Origin: Gnetum montanum
Lineage: Eukaryota; Streptophyta; Gnetopsida; Gnetales; Gnetaceae
NCBI GenBank assembly: GCA_015680685.1
Contig: MNCI01008581.1
Location: 1,256,924 to 1,320,923 of the forward strand
Direction of reading: 5' to 3'
DNA length: 64,000 bases
The notes under the pieces were generated by a model. The model did no database searches and was not told the DNA's origin. It saw nothing but the letters and a program-made list of their open reading frames with translations. Both the position numbers and the translations under genes were made by a program. This document shows positions 21,248 through 33,587 of this stretch, piece by piece. Positions within the stretch are counted from its first letter, which is position 1. Every line of letters starts with the position of its first letter.

Positions 21248-23010
21248 ATGGAAGGGTAGAGGTCATCACATGCATGACCACCTCTCTTTGATGACACTAA
21301 CTACACCTTCTGGGATGGGTGTGTGCAAACATACTTAAAATTATTTGAGTTTGATGTGTGGCAAATGGGATTGAAAGATTCAAAACACCATCAAAACCAA
21401 GAGTAATTTGGGATGAGGATGATAAGGTGTTATGAATGATTCAAAGAAATGTCATTGCTTCAACTCTCACTCAAGAGGAGTACAGCCAAGTCAGTCGCTA
21501 CAAAATTGCCAAGAAGTGTAGGATACCTTGGAAGCAACTTATGAGGGCACAAATGTTGTAAAGCAATCCAAACTCCTTCTTTAGCTGAACCAGTTGAAGA
21601 ACCTGAAGATGCAAAAAGAAGAGAGAATTCATCAATACTTCAATTGGGTAAGTGATTTGGTGAGTTCTATTAAAGGAAGCAGTAAAGACCTTCCAAAGAG
21701 CAAAGTGGTCTACAAGATTATCAGAACACTCAACCCTAAATACAAGCTGAAGATAGTGGCAATGAATGAAGTCAAAGGCTTTTACACTTTGAACTTTGAA
21801 ACAAACTTCAAAGTGCTCTCTTGTAGAAGGAGTGCTGAAAGATTATCCCATTGCACTAACTACAAGCCCCAACCAAGGACCCAAAGAAAAAGGGAAAAAA
21901 AAGCCACAACCAAAAACATTCTTGTATAGTGTAGATGATATTGATGACAATAATCTTACTCTTCTTACTAGAAAAGTTAGCAGACTTCTTGCCAACTGTC
22001 ATAAGGATTGAGAAGGAAGGAGAACAACCAAAAGGAAGACCATCAAGAGGCAAGTTTGAAGCTAAGGGATCTAAACCATCTTCTTCTACTGATATTTTGA
22101 ACATTATTTGCTGCCTTTTTTATGGACGGGCCATCTTGCCTTGGAATGTCCTAGTGCTAAACAATTACAAAAGAGGCTAAGATGTGAGAAAAAGGAAAAT
22201 CTATAGAGAGCAAATGGGATGATGACGAAGAAGCAAGTGAAGTAGAGGTTGAGGATGATAATACCTCCAACTCTCATCTTGCTTGCAAGACAATTGTCAA
22301 CATTACTCTATCATGTGAAGATGAAGAGAAAGATCTAAGTAATAACAAAAAGGTCAAAACCATGGAGGAGAGGTACAAATGCATCAAAGAAAATTTTATT
22401 ATATTGCAACAAATTTATCCAAAGTTGAAGAGTAAGCTACACCATCGTAATTAGAGTTTGAGCATGAAAGAAATTCATGCTTAACCCTAAGCAAAGTCAC
22501 AGCTCTTAAGACTGAAATTGGTGAACTACCTGCTTTGAATGAAACTATAAAGTTGCAAGAAGAATAGAAGGATGAGTACAAGAAGTTGCTTTCTTGAATA
22601 ACCACTCTCCTAGCTGAGAATGCCTCTCTCAATAAAGAGAATCAGGAACTACAACAAAAGGTGAGAAAAAGAGACAAGTGATCAAACAATTTGTACTTGG
22701 GAAGACTTAGATCATGTGCTTGATCAAGGAAGAAGTCTAAATGATAGGGGTAGTCTTGGCCACAAGCCTGCCTGACTAAGCTATTCTAAAAAATAAAGAT
22801 CAAGAGAAACCCATCAAGACAAGTTCTATCATTCCTATGCTCCTAGATTTCCTAGATCTATAGTTTGCTATGTCATCAACTTGGTTACACTAGGGCCTTT
22901 TGGCCAAATAGAAACATTGAAATTCAAGATGTTGGTTGATGATGAGAAATAGTGCAGAAGGAATTTGCATAGATGAACCATGAAGAGATGGGTACCTAAA
23001 GGAAGTCCTC
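21248..23010 (+). pseudogene. Copia-type gag (UBN2), decayed
   Basis: Gag packages element RNA into cytoplasmic particles. Broken frames show the UBN2 core: MQKEERIHQYFNWVSDLVSS (about 21609), then SKVVYKIIRTLNPKYKLKI and AMNEVKGFYTL, matching the usual kI+sLP..w..kV.aieeakdL pattern. LLTRKVSRLL (about 21960-22000) and a degenerate knuckle remnant (LGMS.SAKQLQKRL, about 22140) follow, then a charged coiled-coil tail. Frames change at least three times and stops are common. The first ATG after the PBS is at 21248. No pol follows. Confidence 0.75.
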
Positions 23011-23309
23011 AAAGCTCATACCTACAAGACAAGCCACATGGAGTAAGGAATTCTCCAGCCAACATCTACCAAGAGACAAATCAAGGAGGGAACTACAAGC
23101 CAAAGAAGTAAGGAAAAGAAAGCAAGGAGAGTAAAGGTATCATTTCTCCGACCTATTAGTTTAGGGTTGCTACAATATTTCATATTATTTATTTCTTTGA
23201 CCATGTTGTGCTCATAGAAAAATTTTCAAGATGTGTTGTTCTAAACATGCCCTGAAAATTTGATCTTGAGTCTAGGTGGAATGTACACCACTAAGACCAA
23301 GTCGCCTTG

Positions 23310-23395
23310 GGTCAAACATCCACATTTATGTGGGATGTCCTAAACAGGATCCCTAGGATGTCCCAATTGTGTGGGATGATAAATAAAAAACAGGG
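23310..23395 (+). promoter_or_regulatory. Internal U3-like module upstream of the accessory ORF (copia/SIRE-like)
   Basis: GTGGGATGTCC (23331), AGGATGTCCCA (23355) and GTGGGATGATAAATAAAAAA (about 23371) lie in the interior. The same GGATGTCCYA box is repeated in both LTR U3 regions and is followed there by an A-rich TATA-like tract. Its position, about 450 bases before the accessory ATG, suggests an internal promoter. That role is inference. Confidence 0.45.
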
Positions 23396-23826
23396 GTTTC
23401 TCACCAAGGCACATGCAAAAAAGCCCTAGACATCCTCATTCTTATCATTTGCATTAAATCTTACATATCCAAAGTGAAGGGAGGAGGGCATAAAGAGAAG
23501 TCATGAAGGAGATTGGCATGAACCAAGGAGACCACCATGCATCACTAGGGCAATAGACTTGCAAGGAAGAAGGCAATAGTGAAAGAGTTCTTCCACACCA
23601 CAGAAAAGAGGGGAATACAAACCCTCTTTCAAATTTGAGGTAGCTAGAAAGAGGTATGAATCTCATCAAGGATTTCCATTACAATTGAGAGGGTTTTGAT
23701 TTTAAGCCTTAGAGGAAGGCTTAGATCCAATCATACTTTGATGTTGTAAGATTTTCATTCCCTCTTCATCTTTCTATTGTCATTCTTGAGATTTTGGTTT
23801 ATGAGTTCTTTTGCTATATTTATAGC

Positions 23827-25145
23827 ATGGATGTTGAGACCAGTACTTTTAATACTCTTGTTAGAGGGACTCTGATTGCTGTTTCTCCTAGTATAATTAA
23901 TTAGCTTCTATGGTTTGATGATTCAGATAATCATCATTTATGGGTGAACTCTTTTAGCGAAATTCTCTAACATTGTTCTTGCCAAAACTAAGAGAGAGTT
24001 CTGTCCTCGTTTGTGTGGAGACCCTAACTTTGTCATGAAGAGGAAAGACTACAAGGCTGACATGACTACAAATGCCTCCATACTCTTTCATTATTTTCTT
24101 GTAATAAGCGGTAGGAGTTATGATCACATGCTTCCAAAGCATGCCGTGGTGCTCTATTGTTTGCTTATAGAGATCAAGCTGGATTTTGAGTACATTATTT
24201 GCAGGGACATTATGTTAAAGCATTACAGGGTTCAAACATTTGGGCATCCATTACTGATATGTCTTATCATCAACGAGGGCATAGCCATCCCAACATGTCA
24301 ATCATCGATGACAAGAAGGGGATGGCTGAGTATCTTGATAAGTGAAGCATTCATGGGAGTACAACTAGTGCATTTACACCTCAGGGCGTAAGGCCTTAGC
24401 TTTCAGATCCAAATCAGATGGTGATCAACTCAGGTGTTTCATGAGCAAGGTGATATAGGCCTTTGCCAAGACTCTTAGCAAGATAGACCACAATCTCTCC
24501 CGATGGTCAAACAGTTTGACAGGATTAAGCAGATGATCTCACAGGCCAACATTCCATTGTTGGAGGGAGCCTTACAAATCTCAAATGAGGAGCCAATTCA
24601 GACTCTCACATAGTCATATAAGGGGCACACTTCTAATCGGAGAGCTTCAAATCTAGGACCATCTAAGGGCTATGATTTAGGCAATGCTAAGGATTCTAAT
24701 GAGAAGATTAGACCAATTGATAAGGCACCTCAGCAAGGGAAGTAGCAGGGCTATGAGGATCAGCCTCTTAGCTTTTATGGTTATGTATAGTAGGATGCAC
24801 ATGTGGAGGAGGAAGAGTCTTCCAAATGCCTAATTGATAATGATCCTTTTATCCAAGGCACCATGGATAGTTTCCTTGGTCTAGCCATACCAAAGACTTA
24901 TCAACGACATTATTCCCATAATAAGTCTCTTGTTTAGCAGGATGTTCCTTCAGTCAATCAGTCTTCTTGGAGCACAAAGTTCAGGGTACACCCTCACTGG
25001 AAGCAAATAGTTATGATTGAGAAGCCAATTGTGGAGTCAGAGGATGAGTTTGTTGCATGTAGCAGATCGACTTGCAGTGAAGAAGAAGAGTATCAGCCAA
25101 TAGACTAGGAAGATGGATCAGATGATACTGAGTCCCAAGGTTGAG
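23827..25145 (+). pseudogene. Accessory ORF of the copia/SIRE-like element, decayed
   Basis: The ATG at 23827 starts MDVETSTFNTLVRGTLIAVS, in the style of the 'putative plant transposon protein' domain found in second ORFs of plant LTR elements (usual motif VRG..I.lspe.I...lG). A later open stretch (24011-24391) has HAVVLYCLLIEIKLDFEYII and TFGHPLLICLIINEGI, matching the LYailtgkpi..g..I / lpfPsLIt.lc...Gv pattern of that domain. The C-terminal part is acidic. Several stops and shifts interrupt it. Its function in the element is unknown; I infer only that it was once translated. Confidence 0.5.
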
Positions 25146-25460
25146 TTCAATGGCTAGTAAGACTGTCCAACTTTTTGGGTGATGTCTAGAAAAGGGGAGA
25201 GTTTTGAGGACTATGTTAATCGACTTATGCTATGCCTACAGTCTAGGTTTATATATCTATTTCATGTCATGTTTTATGTTATGCTGGTAAACATTTATGG
25301 TTTCATGAGTAGTTATATATTATGATCATATGCTTCTATAATGCCTAGAAAGATTATTATGTTTGGTTCATTAGACTTGCTGGCGAGTACTAGAAATTTT
25401 ACCTTGGATATTTTTGTCCTCTAAAAGCACTCACCCATTTTCAAGATTTTAGACATCACC

Positions 25461-25474
25461 AAAAAGGGAGAGAT
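25461..25474 (+). other. Polypurine tract of the copia/SIRE-like element
   Basis: AAAAAGGGAGAGAT abuts the TG of the 3' LTR. It is the usual form in SIRE-type copia elements and primes plus-strand DNA synthesis. Confidence 0.85.
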
Positions 25475-26663
25475 TGTTGATCAATCCCATGTTTTGGTGA
25501 GCTAAACCTCAAAAATGGAAAAGTTATCTTAGTCCACTTGAGCATGTGTGCATGGAAAGTTGTTTCAAGTCTGCTCAAGATATTCAGGATGCAAGGGAGC
25601 GGATTGGGAGGAGCTAGGACTTCACCTTTCTCAACTCCAAAGGTAGGGTAGGTGTCTTAACATAGGCCTGATTGAGTTCAGGTGGAAGGATCCAACCCAA
25701 GGTGGATGTCCCACCTGAAGGGTGGACTTGGGATGTCCTAAATTGACTAGGACACCCAACCTGAGGACAAGCCAATGACAAAGTGGATGTCCACACTTAT
25801 CTAGAATGTCCCACCAAAATTGAGAGGAGTTGCAAAGTGGACATCCAAGTTTCAAATGGAACATCCTAGGTAGTTGTTGGTCCAAAATAATAATAAGCCA
25901 TCCGAATCATTTACTTCATTCCAGTTTAACTTGGAGTGGCTGGGAAAGTCCAAGGATGGAATTTCTTCAAAAGCTTTTTTGTCTTGTTCATGTTTACCAC
26001 TACTCACTTTGGCATTTATGCATCTACAACTATGTTGAATGTAATCAATCTCTACACATCCTCTTGCAACACTACTTCAAGGCTGAATCCTTGTCAGAAG
26101 TTGCACCACCATTGCCTATCTACTCTCCCATGGTTGAAATTCTTTTGTTTCATAGATTCATCTTGCTTTGTATTGTATGGGTTTTTCACTTTATTCATTG
26201 TACCCTACCATTGACCATATTATGTAGATCAGATTTTACATCATTTCTCTACACTTTTCTTTATATTATTCTCATTGCTCTGGGGAGCTCAGATTATCTT
26301 TGAGAAGTCCCATTTGGTTTGATTTGACCTAAGGGTTTCACTTGGATTGCTTAGTATTTGTGATTTTTCCCTGAAGGGTTTCAGTGTGTCTTGTGAAAGC
26401 ACCACTTTGTTCTCAACCTTGTGAGGTTCATGGGAGTCTTGAGGTATACCAAGCTTGGAGATTTGTTGATTGTCCTGCAGAGAGTGTGTAGCATCTAAGG
26501 ATCTACCACTGTGGTGTCCTCAACTACTAGTTATCATTTTGGCAACATAAAAGTAGTGAGCTTTACTATGCATATCGATGAGTGTGTTCCTTTTTGGTAT
26601 CCTTGTTTGATTAATTTCAGCATTTGGTTTTTAAATTTCATTTTTAGAACTCATCGATCCACA
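25475..26663 (+). repeat. 3' LTR of the copia/SIRE-like element
   Basis: It begins TGTTGATCAATCCCATG and ends CCACA, followed by the TSD CTCTT. U3 carries GGATGTCCCA (25703), GGGATGTCCTA (25730) and GGACATCC (about 25838). Shared blocks with the 5' LTR include CATGTTTTGGTRAGCTAAA and TTAATTTCAGCATYTGGTTT. Confidence 0.9.
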
Positions 26664-26668
26664 CTCTT

Positions 26669-28800
26669 CTGTACTATATCTTCAAAGATGTAGAGGAGCA
26701 GCCTCTAGGATGTTGTGTGTGTCTTACTTTGCAGTTTCCTTTACATGTGTTGTTAAAGCTAACTTGAATACTAACCTGGTTATGCTCCCACTAATTGTTT
26801 ATGTATGTGTTCATGATTTAGGTATATTGCATGAGAACTAATTCTATATGCATATTTGGTTACATTAATGATGGTAGTAACTAGTTTACAATTCTGTTTT
26901 CCTAACTTCTTCTAGTAAGACATTGTTAACCAGTTTTAAAGTTTAGACCACTTAGAGTCTACTCTCCTTTGAGGGACTCATGTTAATGCTGGATGCTGCT
27001 AATGATAAAGTTGCTACACTTGGTATAAAAGCAATAGGTCTAGTGTTCAATGATTGAAGTAGTTGGTTACAGGCAAATGATTGAAGTGTTGTAGCTTTGA
27101 TGGTTGTAAAGCATGATGGCAATTGATGGGTGTGAGGTGTGATGTTTATTGGTGGTTCCGATAGTAGTTGTAGAGTATCAGGATTTCAAGTACCTGTGAT
27201 ACCCCTCAGTTTCTCCAAATTTACCAAAAAAGAGAGAGAGAGAAACAAGGAAAGAAAAATTAAAAGAAGAAGTTGAGACACGGTGAAAATTTGGTGTAGA
27301 TGCAATATTTTGGACAAGAAGCAGTTTGCTCATGCCAAGCATTTGCTAGGAAGAACCTAGACAAATCAGCATTGATGCAAACTTTGGCTAGGAAGCGCTT
27401 TAGAGATGCCAGGTATTTGCTAGAAGGGATCAATTAGACACTAATGATGGTTTCTGTACCCACAATCCTGAGGAGAACCTTTTAAAAATGTTTGCTAGCG
27501 GTAGACAGCATAGATGAGGAGAAAGCCCATATCCTTGTGAAAGGATAGGCAAGCGTTCACAATCATACAGGTGGTTGATCTTATTTACTTATGTTACTAC
27601 GAGCCTATTTACTTACATCACTATAATAGATAAGAGATATCCACATTTTAAGTAAACAAAAAGTTTCACTCTAGATGAGTCCATTATTTGATCCCAACTG
27701 GGTCAACCCCTACCATCACCATGAAATATTTCATTTATCGTATATTATCCTTAAATCTATCAAATTTTTGAATTAATTCTCAACACATCAGCAGTATTTT
27801 TTGCTATTATGATTTCTATACTTTTTCTTCAATGCCCATCCCTTTTGTCTGCTTACCTAGTGTGGAAACATGTCATGAAATCATTTTTCAAAAAACAATT
27901 AAAAAGGCAAGCTAATGTGAAAATAAAACCCTCTATTTTCCTAACAAATAAAAAGAATATTCAAGTTACCTTAGTAATACTTAATTACAAGCATTCTATT
28001 TAAAAAGCACAATAGTTCAATTCCTTCAAGATAGTTGCTATTTCAATATTTTGACTTCTATTTCAGTGATACATATCATCAACTAACCCTTAATGACATT
28101 AGCCACTGATTTCATAACTCTGATGACCTTTCAGAATCTATCTGATCTTGAATATATGGATGTGGACCAGAAAAAAAAAACACTTTTGAATAATAAATGT
28201 ACATCCGCATATAAACCCATTCATGTTTATGTAACTACAAGGTGCCGTTGTTGGTGATATTTTTGGGAAAAACAACTACATGAACATGACAGTAATCTAT
28301 GTCGTACCTTGTAAATGACTTCAACATTTTCAATAATTTTTCAGAATCTGATCCTGGTACTCCCGAAGTAAATACTCGAATATGAAATGACTGAACCACA
28401 AATGAAGAAACAATGTTCTGAGAAACAGTTAACCAACAATAAAATTTAAATGAGGAGTATTTATGTTACTAAAACATTAGTCAAATTATCTTAAAAAGGA
28501 CCTAAAAGTATGGTAATGAGAAAATTATCAGAACAACACTTTGTACGCTGCTAACATTTCAAACTATATAAAACATAAATTCGAAGACACCAGACTCAGT
28601 TTCTTGAGAATCAGTTAAATTCATTTTGGAAGGAATGAACAATACTCTTTAATCAGATAAACTTTCAAACAACTAAAGATAGATGTTCAGTCCATAACAG
28701 TATCAAATCCTACTTTTCACTTTTTATAAACAAACTATCAATAACATTCATCAGCAGGCACAAAATTTTGAATAGATTTAAGGACAATAATGACCTCTCA
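26669..28800. other. Intergenic DNA, nothing firmly recognised
   Basis: It continues the target locus of the SIRE-like insertion. A short (GA)n tract lies at about 27229-27243. An imperfect two-copy repeat sits at about 27315-27430 (GAAGCAGTTTGCTCATGCCA / GAAGCGCTTTAGAGATGCCA, each followed by GYATTTGCTAG). No supported ORF. Confidence 0.5.
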
Positions 28801-30100
28801 TTGATCATATGTTATAACATTCTTAACGGACAATGTTTCTACCTATTGACATTGCAGCTAAAAACTGTCACCAGGAGCCGGGAAAAGAGTTGGAAATAAA
28901 CTCTATAGTTCATTTTAGAACTGCCAAAACGACACATTTAACCAGAGACCGAAACATTTTAAAGATATTCCTCTTTCTTAATAACAACTCCAAGATATAG
29001 TGGTATTGCAAAATGCGAGTTTGTTGAACACGAATGACGAAGGTAAGAATGAAATCACCAAATAATAGATCACGATATTAGAGGAACACATAAATCATTC
29101 AACAACGATGACAAAGCCGACGAAAACCGACGATAGCATAGAATATACCGTAAAGCACAATCGGACGCCTCTGGCGTTAAACTCCGTCAAAAAGATTTTA
29201 CGTACATCTTCTGGTACATGCTCTTAATAAAGCAGATATGATCCAAAAACTCGCCTCATAACGTATTCAAGAAAATAACGGAACGATACTCTTCCAAGCA
29301 CCAGCCAAAAAGATAAAGAAAAATGTTCTGTCCCTCGACACTCTTCCGTTTATGTTTACTGTAACGCTGATAAAGGTTGTGATAAAGCTAGAACAAACAG
29401 AAGCACTAAAAGAGTGCTTAGAGCTTAATACTAGATAGTAAATTCAAGATTGAAAGAGGCACAGAACAGATACAAGAAAGACGTCAATTAATGTCACTTT
29501 GGGTAGTTGAAATTGCAGAAAGACATTTCCAGTAAGAAAGCAGAGCAGAAAGGAAAAGAGTTGCACACTTGAACAAAGGCAAAACATACAGAGTGCAGGA
29601 AAAGGAAAGATAGAGCATCAAAAGAAGGGATACAGATGCGAGAGGGAGTTTCATATAACTTTTAAAGAGTACCGACAAAGCTTCATCTATCGTAAAGATA
29701 TTATTAAAGCCACTGCAATAAGAACATCAAACCAAATCCAGAGTCAGAGAGCAGGCTAGTGTTCTTTCTGTATAATAGAGGACAATGCTGTAGCTTCTCT
29801 CGGCAAGGAAGGCCAAGACGCGAACAATGTCATGTAAGAATGAATGAGATGCGTGTTTAGCAGCAAACGGATGCATTTCTCGCACCTTCAAAAAAATTCG
29901 AAGTGAAAGTTAATGAAAATTGGACGTCTCCACCGGCGTATGCTCTGCAAGCAAGGAAACTATGCACGAGTTAAACAGTAGTCTATCTCCGCGATTCCTG
30001 TAAAAGGAAGCTTAGCTAGGTCATGAAGCCTGTTTACTGAAGTGAATATTGTCGGCCTGACGCTCCGGCTTAACCTACCATGCATCCTTATCATATTTGT
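28801..30100. other. CpG-retaining sequence, possible gene body on the minus strand
   Basis: CpG is much more frequent here than in the transposon blocks (e.g. 29095-29180). That is typical of unmethylated or genic DNA. I could not assemble a coherent reading frame or recognise a protein. It lies downstream of the minus-strand promoter-like region at 30.3-30.4 kb. Confidence 0.35.
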
Positions 30101-30104
30101 CGAA

Positions 30105-30233
30105 TCAATATTCAATATAGAGCTCTGCATGCCCAAGCCAAGGTAGAGTCCACGAAGAAGAAGAAGTGATGAAAAATCCATCCCTAGATACAAGTTTTGG
30201 TCCCACAATTCGTGCCTGCTTGTCCATCTTCAT
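30105..30233 (-). CDS. Possible first exon of an unrecognised gene
   Basis: Downstream of the promoter-like stretch, the minus strand reads ATG (30233) MKMDKQARIVGPKL and so on for 42 codons. A plausible splice donor (CTT|GTATCT) follows codon 14, which could end the true exon near 30192. A second ATG sits two codons in. I do not recognise the protein. If the donor is not used, the ORF stops after 42 codons. Confidence 0.25.
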   Translation of the reverse strand: MKMDKQARIVGPKLVSRDGFFITSSSSWTLPWLGHAELYIEY

Positions 30234-30323
30234 TCCCTCCGACCTTGCTGTGAATCTTTGCGTTGTAATTTCAGTCTGTCGGAAGTGCAGTAGGTTCCTT
30301 GCCCTTGCAAAACATCTGGCAAA

Positions 30324-30420
30324 TTAGGGTTTTGAAGGCAACCACGGCCACACTAGCCAACAGAGGTGACTTTCCGTATTCTATACCATTATGGGTTGTT
30401 GATGGGCCATTTTATAGCTA
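30324..30420 (-). promoter_or_regulatory. Promoter-like region, minus strand: TATA, GGCCCAT, telo-box
   Basis: On the minus strand CTATAAAATGGCCCAT (about 30402-30416) combines a TATA box with a GGCCCAT (site-II-type) element. AACCCAT follows, and an AAACCCTAA telo-box sits at 30324-30332. Site II plus telo-box is the known signature of plant ribosome-biogenesis and translation genes. The spacing to the ATG at 30233 (about 180 bases) suits a 5' UTR. No transcript evidence can be seen. Confidence 0.4.
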
Positions 30421-30433
30421 TTCGCTCCAAACA

Positions 30434-33400
30434 AACTTTGACTTTTTTTGAATTTTTGCTTTACTATTTCATTTTGTTGGTTTGGATTTAATTCGCAACA
30501 GAGTTACTCCAAAGATTTGAGCATTTAAAAAACCAGGAAAGAGAAGAAAAAAAGTAAATTAAAGCTACTTTCCCAGATTTGGGAACAAAAGAACGTCGAT
30601 TCTTCTTTTCTAACAAGTTATCAAGATACAGGAGTTGTGAAAAAAGAAAACGCCGACCACGCTACTCTGTTTTCGTTATCTTACCTTGTTCTGTAAAATG
30701 CCCAGCCCAGACAAATATCTGCAATCCCGGAAGGAATCTAAAGGCATCTACGATTTGCCGGACAGCTTACACTACTATCGTGTTGCTCTTAAGTAGACGG
30801 ATTAATTCACGAATTTGGAGATTTTCAAATGCTGCCAATATATTTGGATAAAGCTATCTGGATTACTTGTACGGAATTACTTAGAAACGTATTCATGGCA
30901 CAAGTTAGTTTGTTTCATATACAAACGTAATAAAACTCCTCTGCTTCTGTGAGTTTCATTATGCTGCAAAATTTGAAGGAGAACTCATCCGTGAGATTTC
31001 GTGCATTACTCCTTTGCTTGTTTGCGTGATCTTCATCATGCAAAATGCGAAATTTGAAAGAGAACTCATCCATGAAAATTTAGCTTGCGGATTTCTAACC
31101 TGCCGCTAACCCTTACAGCCGGCTTCTTCAGCATCCGAGCTTAAAACCTGCAATGGCGGAGTTTGCTTTGGTTCTGTGATGCATGTACCATATGTAAACA
31201 GCAAAGGATTTAAGAACGGTGCAGATACGGACTGTGCAGTATGCAAAGTGGATGCGTTGTTAACTGTGTCCATTTATCCTTTTTTCTTGGTGTTCAAACA
31301 TGTTTCCTGCTCTCTCTCTCTCTTTAGACATTGATGTTCAGGAAACTAAAGCTAAGTTGACAACATTTCCGGTTCTTAATAACGCGGCCAATGAAAATTT
31401 TAGGGTGGCTGCTTAGCTTCTTCATCAATTTCTTGTTTTAACTATTAGAAATTAAAGTTGGCTGGCTCAACTCTGCAATTGTACATCTGCCATGCATACG
31501 GGTCACAAAGGATGCGACTTCTGCTATAATGGCTGACCGCAGAGTACAAATCAGAGAGAGAGCCCCTGCACTACCATAGATATCAAATTAAGTCGTGCCA
31601 GCCTCCTGCGTAATAAGTTAAAAACTTCATGATTATTCTACTCAAATAATTTTCATTGTACGATTACTGGAATAGATTCGCATAGTCAATCTTTCACGAA
31701 TCATAACACTGCTGTGATCCTTTATCGATCATGGCCTTGTGTCTTTGGCAATTTGAAACTCTTTCAGAACTGAAGACCAGAAGTGTTATCCTTCATAATA
31801 AATGAGATAGGACTAATCCATAACACAAAATTTGTACTCGAATAATTATTCTTGGATGAGGTTGACATCCGCAATTGTAGTGTTATCAACAAGGTTGTTG
31901 AAAAATGTTGAATAAAGAAGCCAACATTTATATACATGAATGCACCACCCAGGTACGGTACTTGCAGGTGACAAAAACATTTACTGCGCAGACATTATGG
32001 TGTTTGCTTACTCTACTATACCATTTCTTTTTACAGTGAATATCACCGTATTAACATATTTTTGAAATTAAACTATAATAAACAGGATTGCTAGAATTAT
32101 ATTACAATTGGTTGTAGAATAATTGTTTATCTTACAAGCAGTAGGCACGATTTTTTGGGACGCGATTTTATCATTGTTAAACCCTGGTCATAATATCCAG
32201 AGGTTCCAGGATATTCTTAACAGCCGAAATCTTTTATACAAATACCGTAAATAACGTAGGAAAGATTATAGTAGTTGGAAATCGAGACACAAAAAAATGG
32301 TTCTTATACAATTCATATTTACTAGCGTGCTTTTCTCTTCTTTGCAAAACCTGATAACGCTACACAGAATGTTCTGTCCCTATTTTATTCGGATGAACTT
32401 TTAGTGTTTTTACTATTAACAAGAAGATCAGAGTCATCCCCTGATAATATTACAAAATAATTTAATTTCGGCCTAACATATTAATAATCAAAATCCTTGG
32501 TTTTGAATGTAAGTGAATCATGTTCCTGAATACTTTAGTTAATTAGGTTTTTGAAGATGCAAACAAAAACAAACTAATAAATATAGCTTGCGCAATGCAC
32601 GTATTTTGAAAAAGAAAAGCTCAAGTTTTTATTAACAATAATTATAGGATGATTTTTAGCAGCTACAGCTCTTCTGGAATGTATACATGCTGCTGGGATT
32701 TAAATTTCTTCTTCGTCTATGATACTTTTCATCAAATTAAAGTGAAGTACTTCAACCTAAAAACGATTGTCATTATTACGATCTACTGGCAAGAACTATT
32801 ACCGCTGCTGAACAGTATTTGATTAGTCGATTCATTATATTTTTTGTATATCCATTATAATTTGTGTGTCGTTTATCTATACTTACTACAAACGTAAGAT
32901 CTGCATGAAAACTTCTTGATATCACCCGATTGCTAGCTTTGATAAAAAAATTATCGCAGACCTTTGAACTTGAAAACATCCTATATGAATGCCTTCAAAC
33001 GGCGAAGCTAGTGCCTATTAGTATAACATGGTTCGATCAGATTCTGATGATTTGTACCAAGTCTTAACTTTAATGTTAGCCTTACAATAAAAACTAAGTA
33101 AACAATCATACGTGAAGATCAAATACGAAGTCGGGGAAAATTGGATAATGGAATCAGTTTCCAGACATTGGAACTTAGCGCAAGATCAAAGAATAAAAAC
33201 GAGATTAACACCAGCTTAATTGAATCAATCAGTTCGATTTTGATATTAAAAATTACATTGCGCAAATGTGAGAGAATTTTACAAGCACCTATGATTATGC
33301 CGTTGGGTCTGACCTGCCAGTGCTATATCATAGACATATGTAATAATTTTATAGTTACCTCCGAGAGGGCTCAGGGCTGTTGAGACATAGCAAGGTCTTA

Positions 33401-33587
33401 AAAACTTGTTGCTTTGGTTGAAAAACAGTAGACAGACGGTGCATCAATTTTGGAAGCTAACAGCTCTTTCGTTTTTATTTGGATACAGCAAAACCAACTG
33501 TTTAGACTATTGATTTGGGTTGAATATATAGTTTTTTTATCATCAGATGACCAATGACCACAGTGACGGTAAGGTGCTTATTTCTCA
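30434..33587. other. Intergenic DNA with retained CpG, no gene recognised
   Basis: No supported ORF. A short imperfect tandem duplication lies at about 30962-31075 (GCAAAATTTGAAGGAGAACTCATCC / GAAATTTGAAAGAGAACTCATCC, shared cores only). A (CT)n run lies at about 31310-31322. Confidence 0.5.

Larger units (their letters stand above)
19925..26663 (+). mobile_element. Complete non-autonomous copia/SIRE-like LTR retrotransposon
   Basis: All boundary signals are visible: two LTRs (19925-21198 and 25475-26663), each TG...CA; 5-bp target duplication CTCTT at 19920-19924 and 26664-26668; a PBS matching initiator tRNA-Met at 21201; and a polypurine tract AAAAAGGGAGAGAT directly before the 3' LTR. 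Long LTRs, this PPT form and the UBN2-type gag suggest the SIRE lineage of Ty1/copia. Inside there is only a decayed gag and a second decayed ORF. No protease, integrase, reverse transcriptase or RNase H can be found in any frame. The element therefore depended on enzymes from elsewhere. LTR divergence and many stops indicate an old insertion. Confidence 0.9.

Noticed and set aside
25830-26303. 157-codon open frame
   Set aside because: It lies wholly inside the 3' LTR of the SIRE-like element and is not preserved in the 5' LTR.
29484-29678. 64-codon hydrophobic minus-strand ORF as a small membrane protein
   Set aside because: Low-complexity pyrimidine-rich intron-like sequence, no defended start and no recognisable family.
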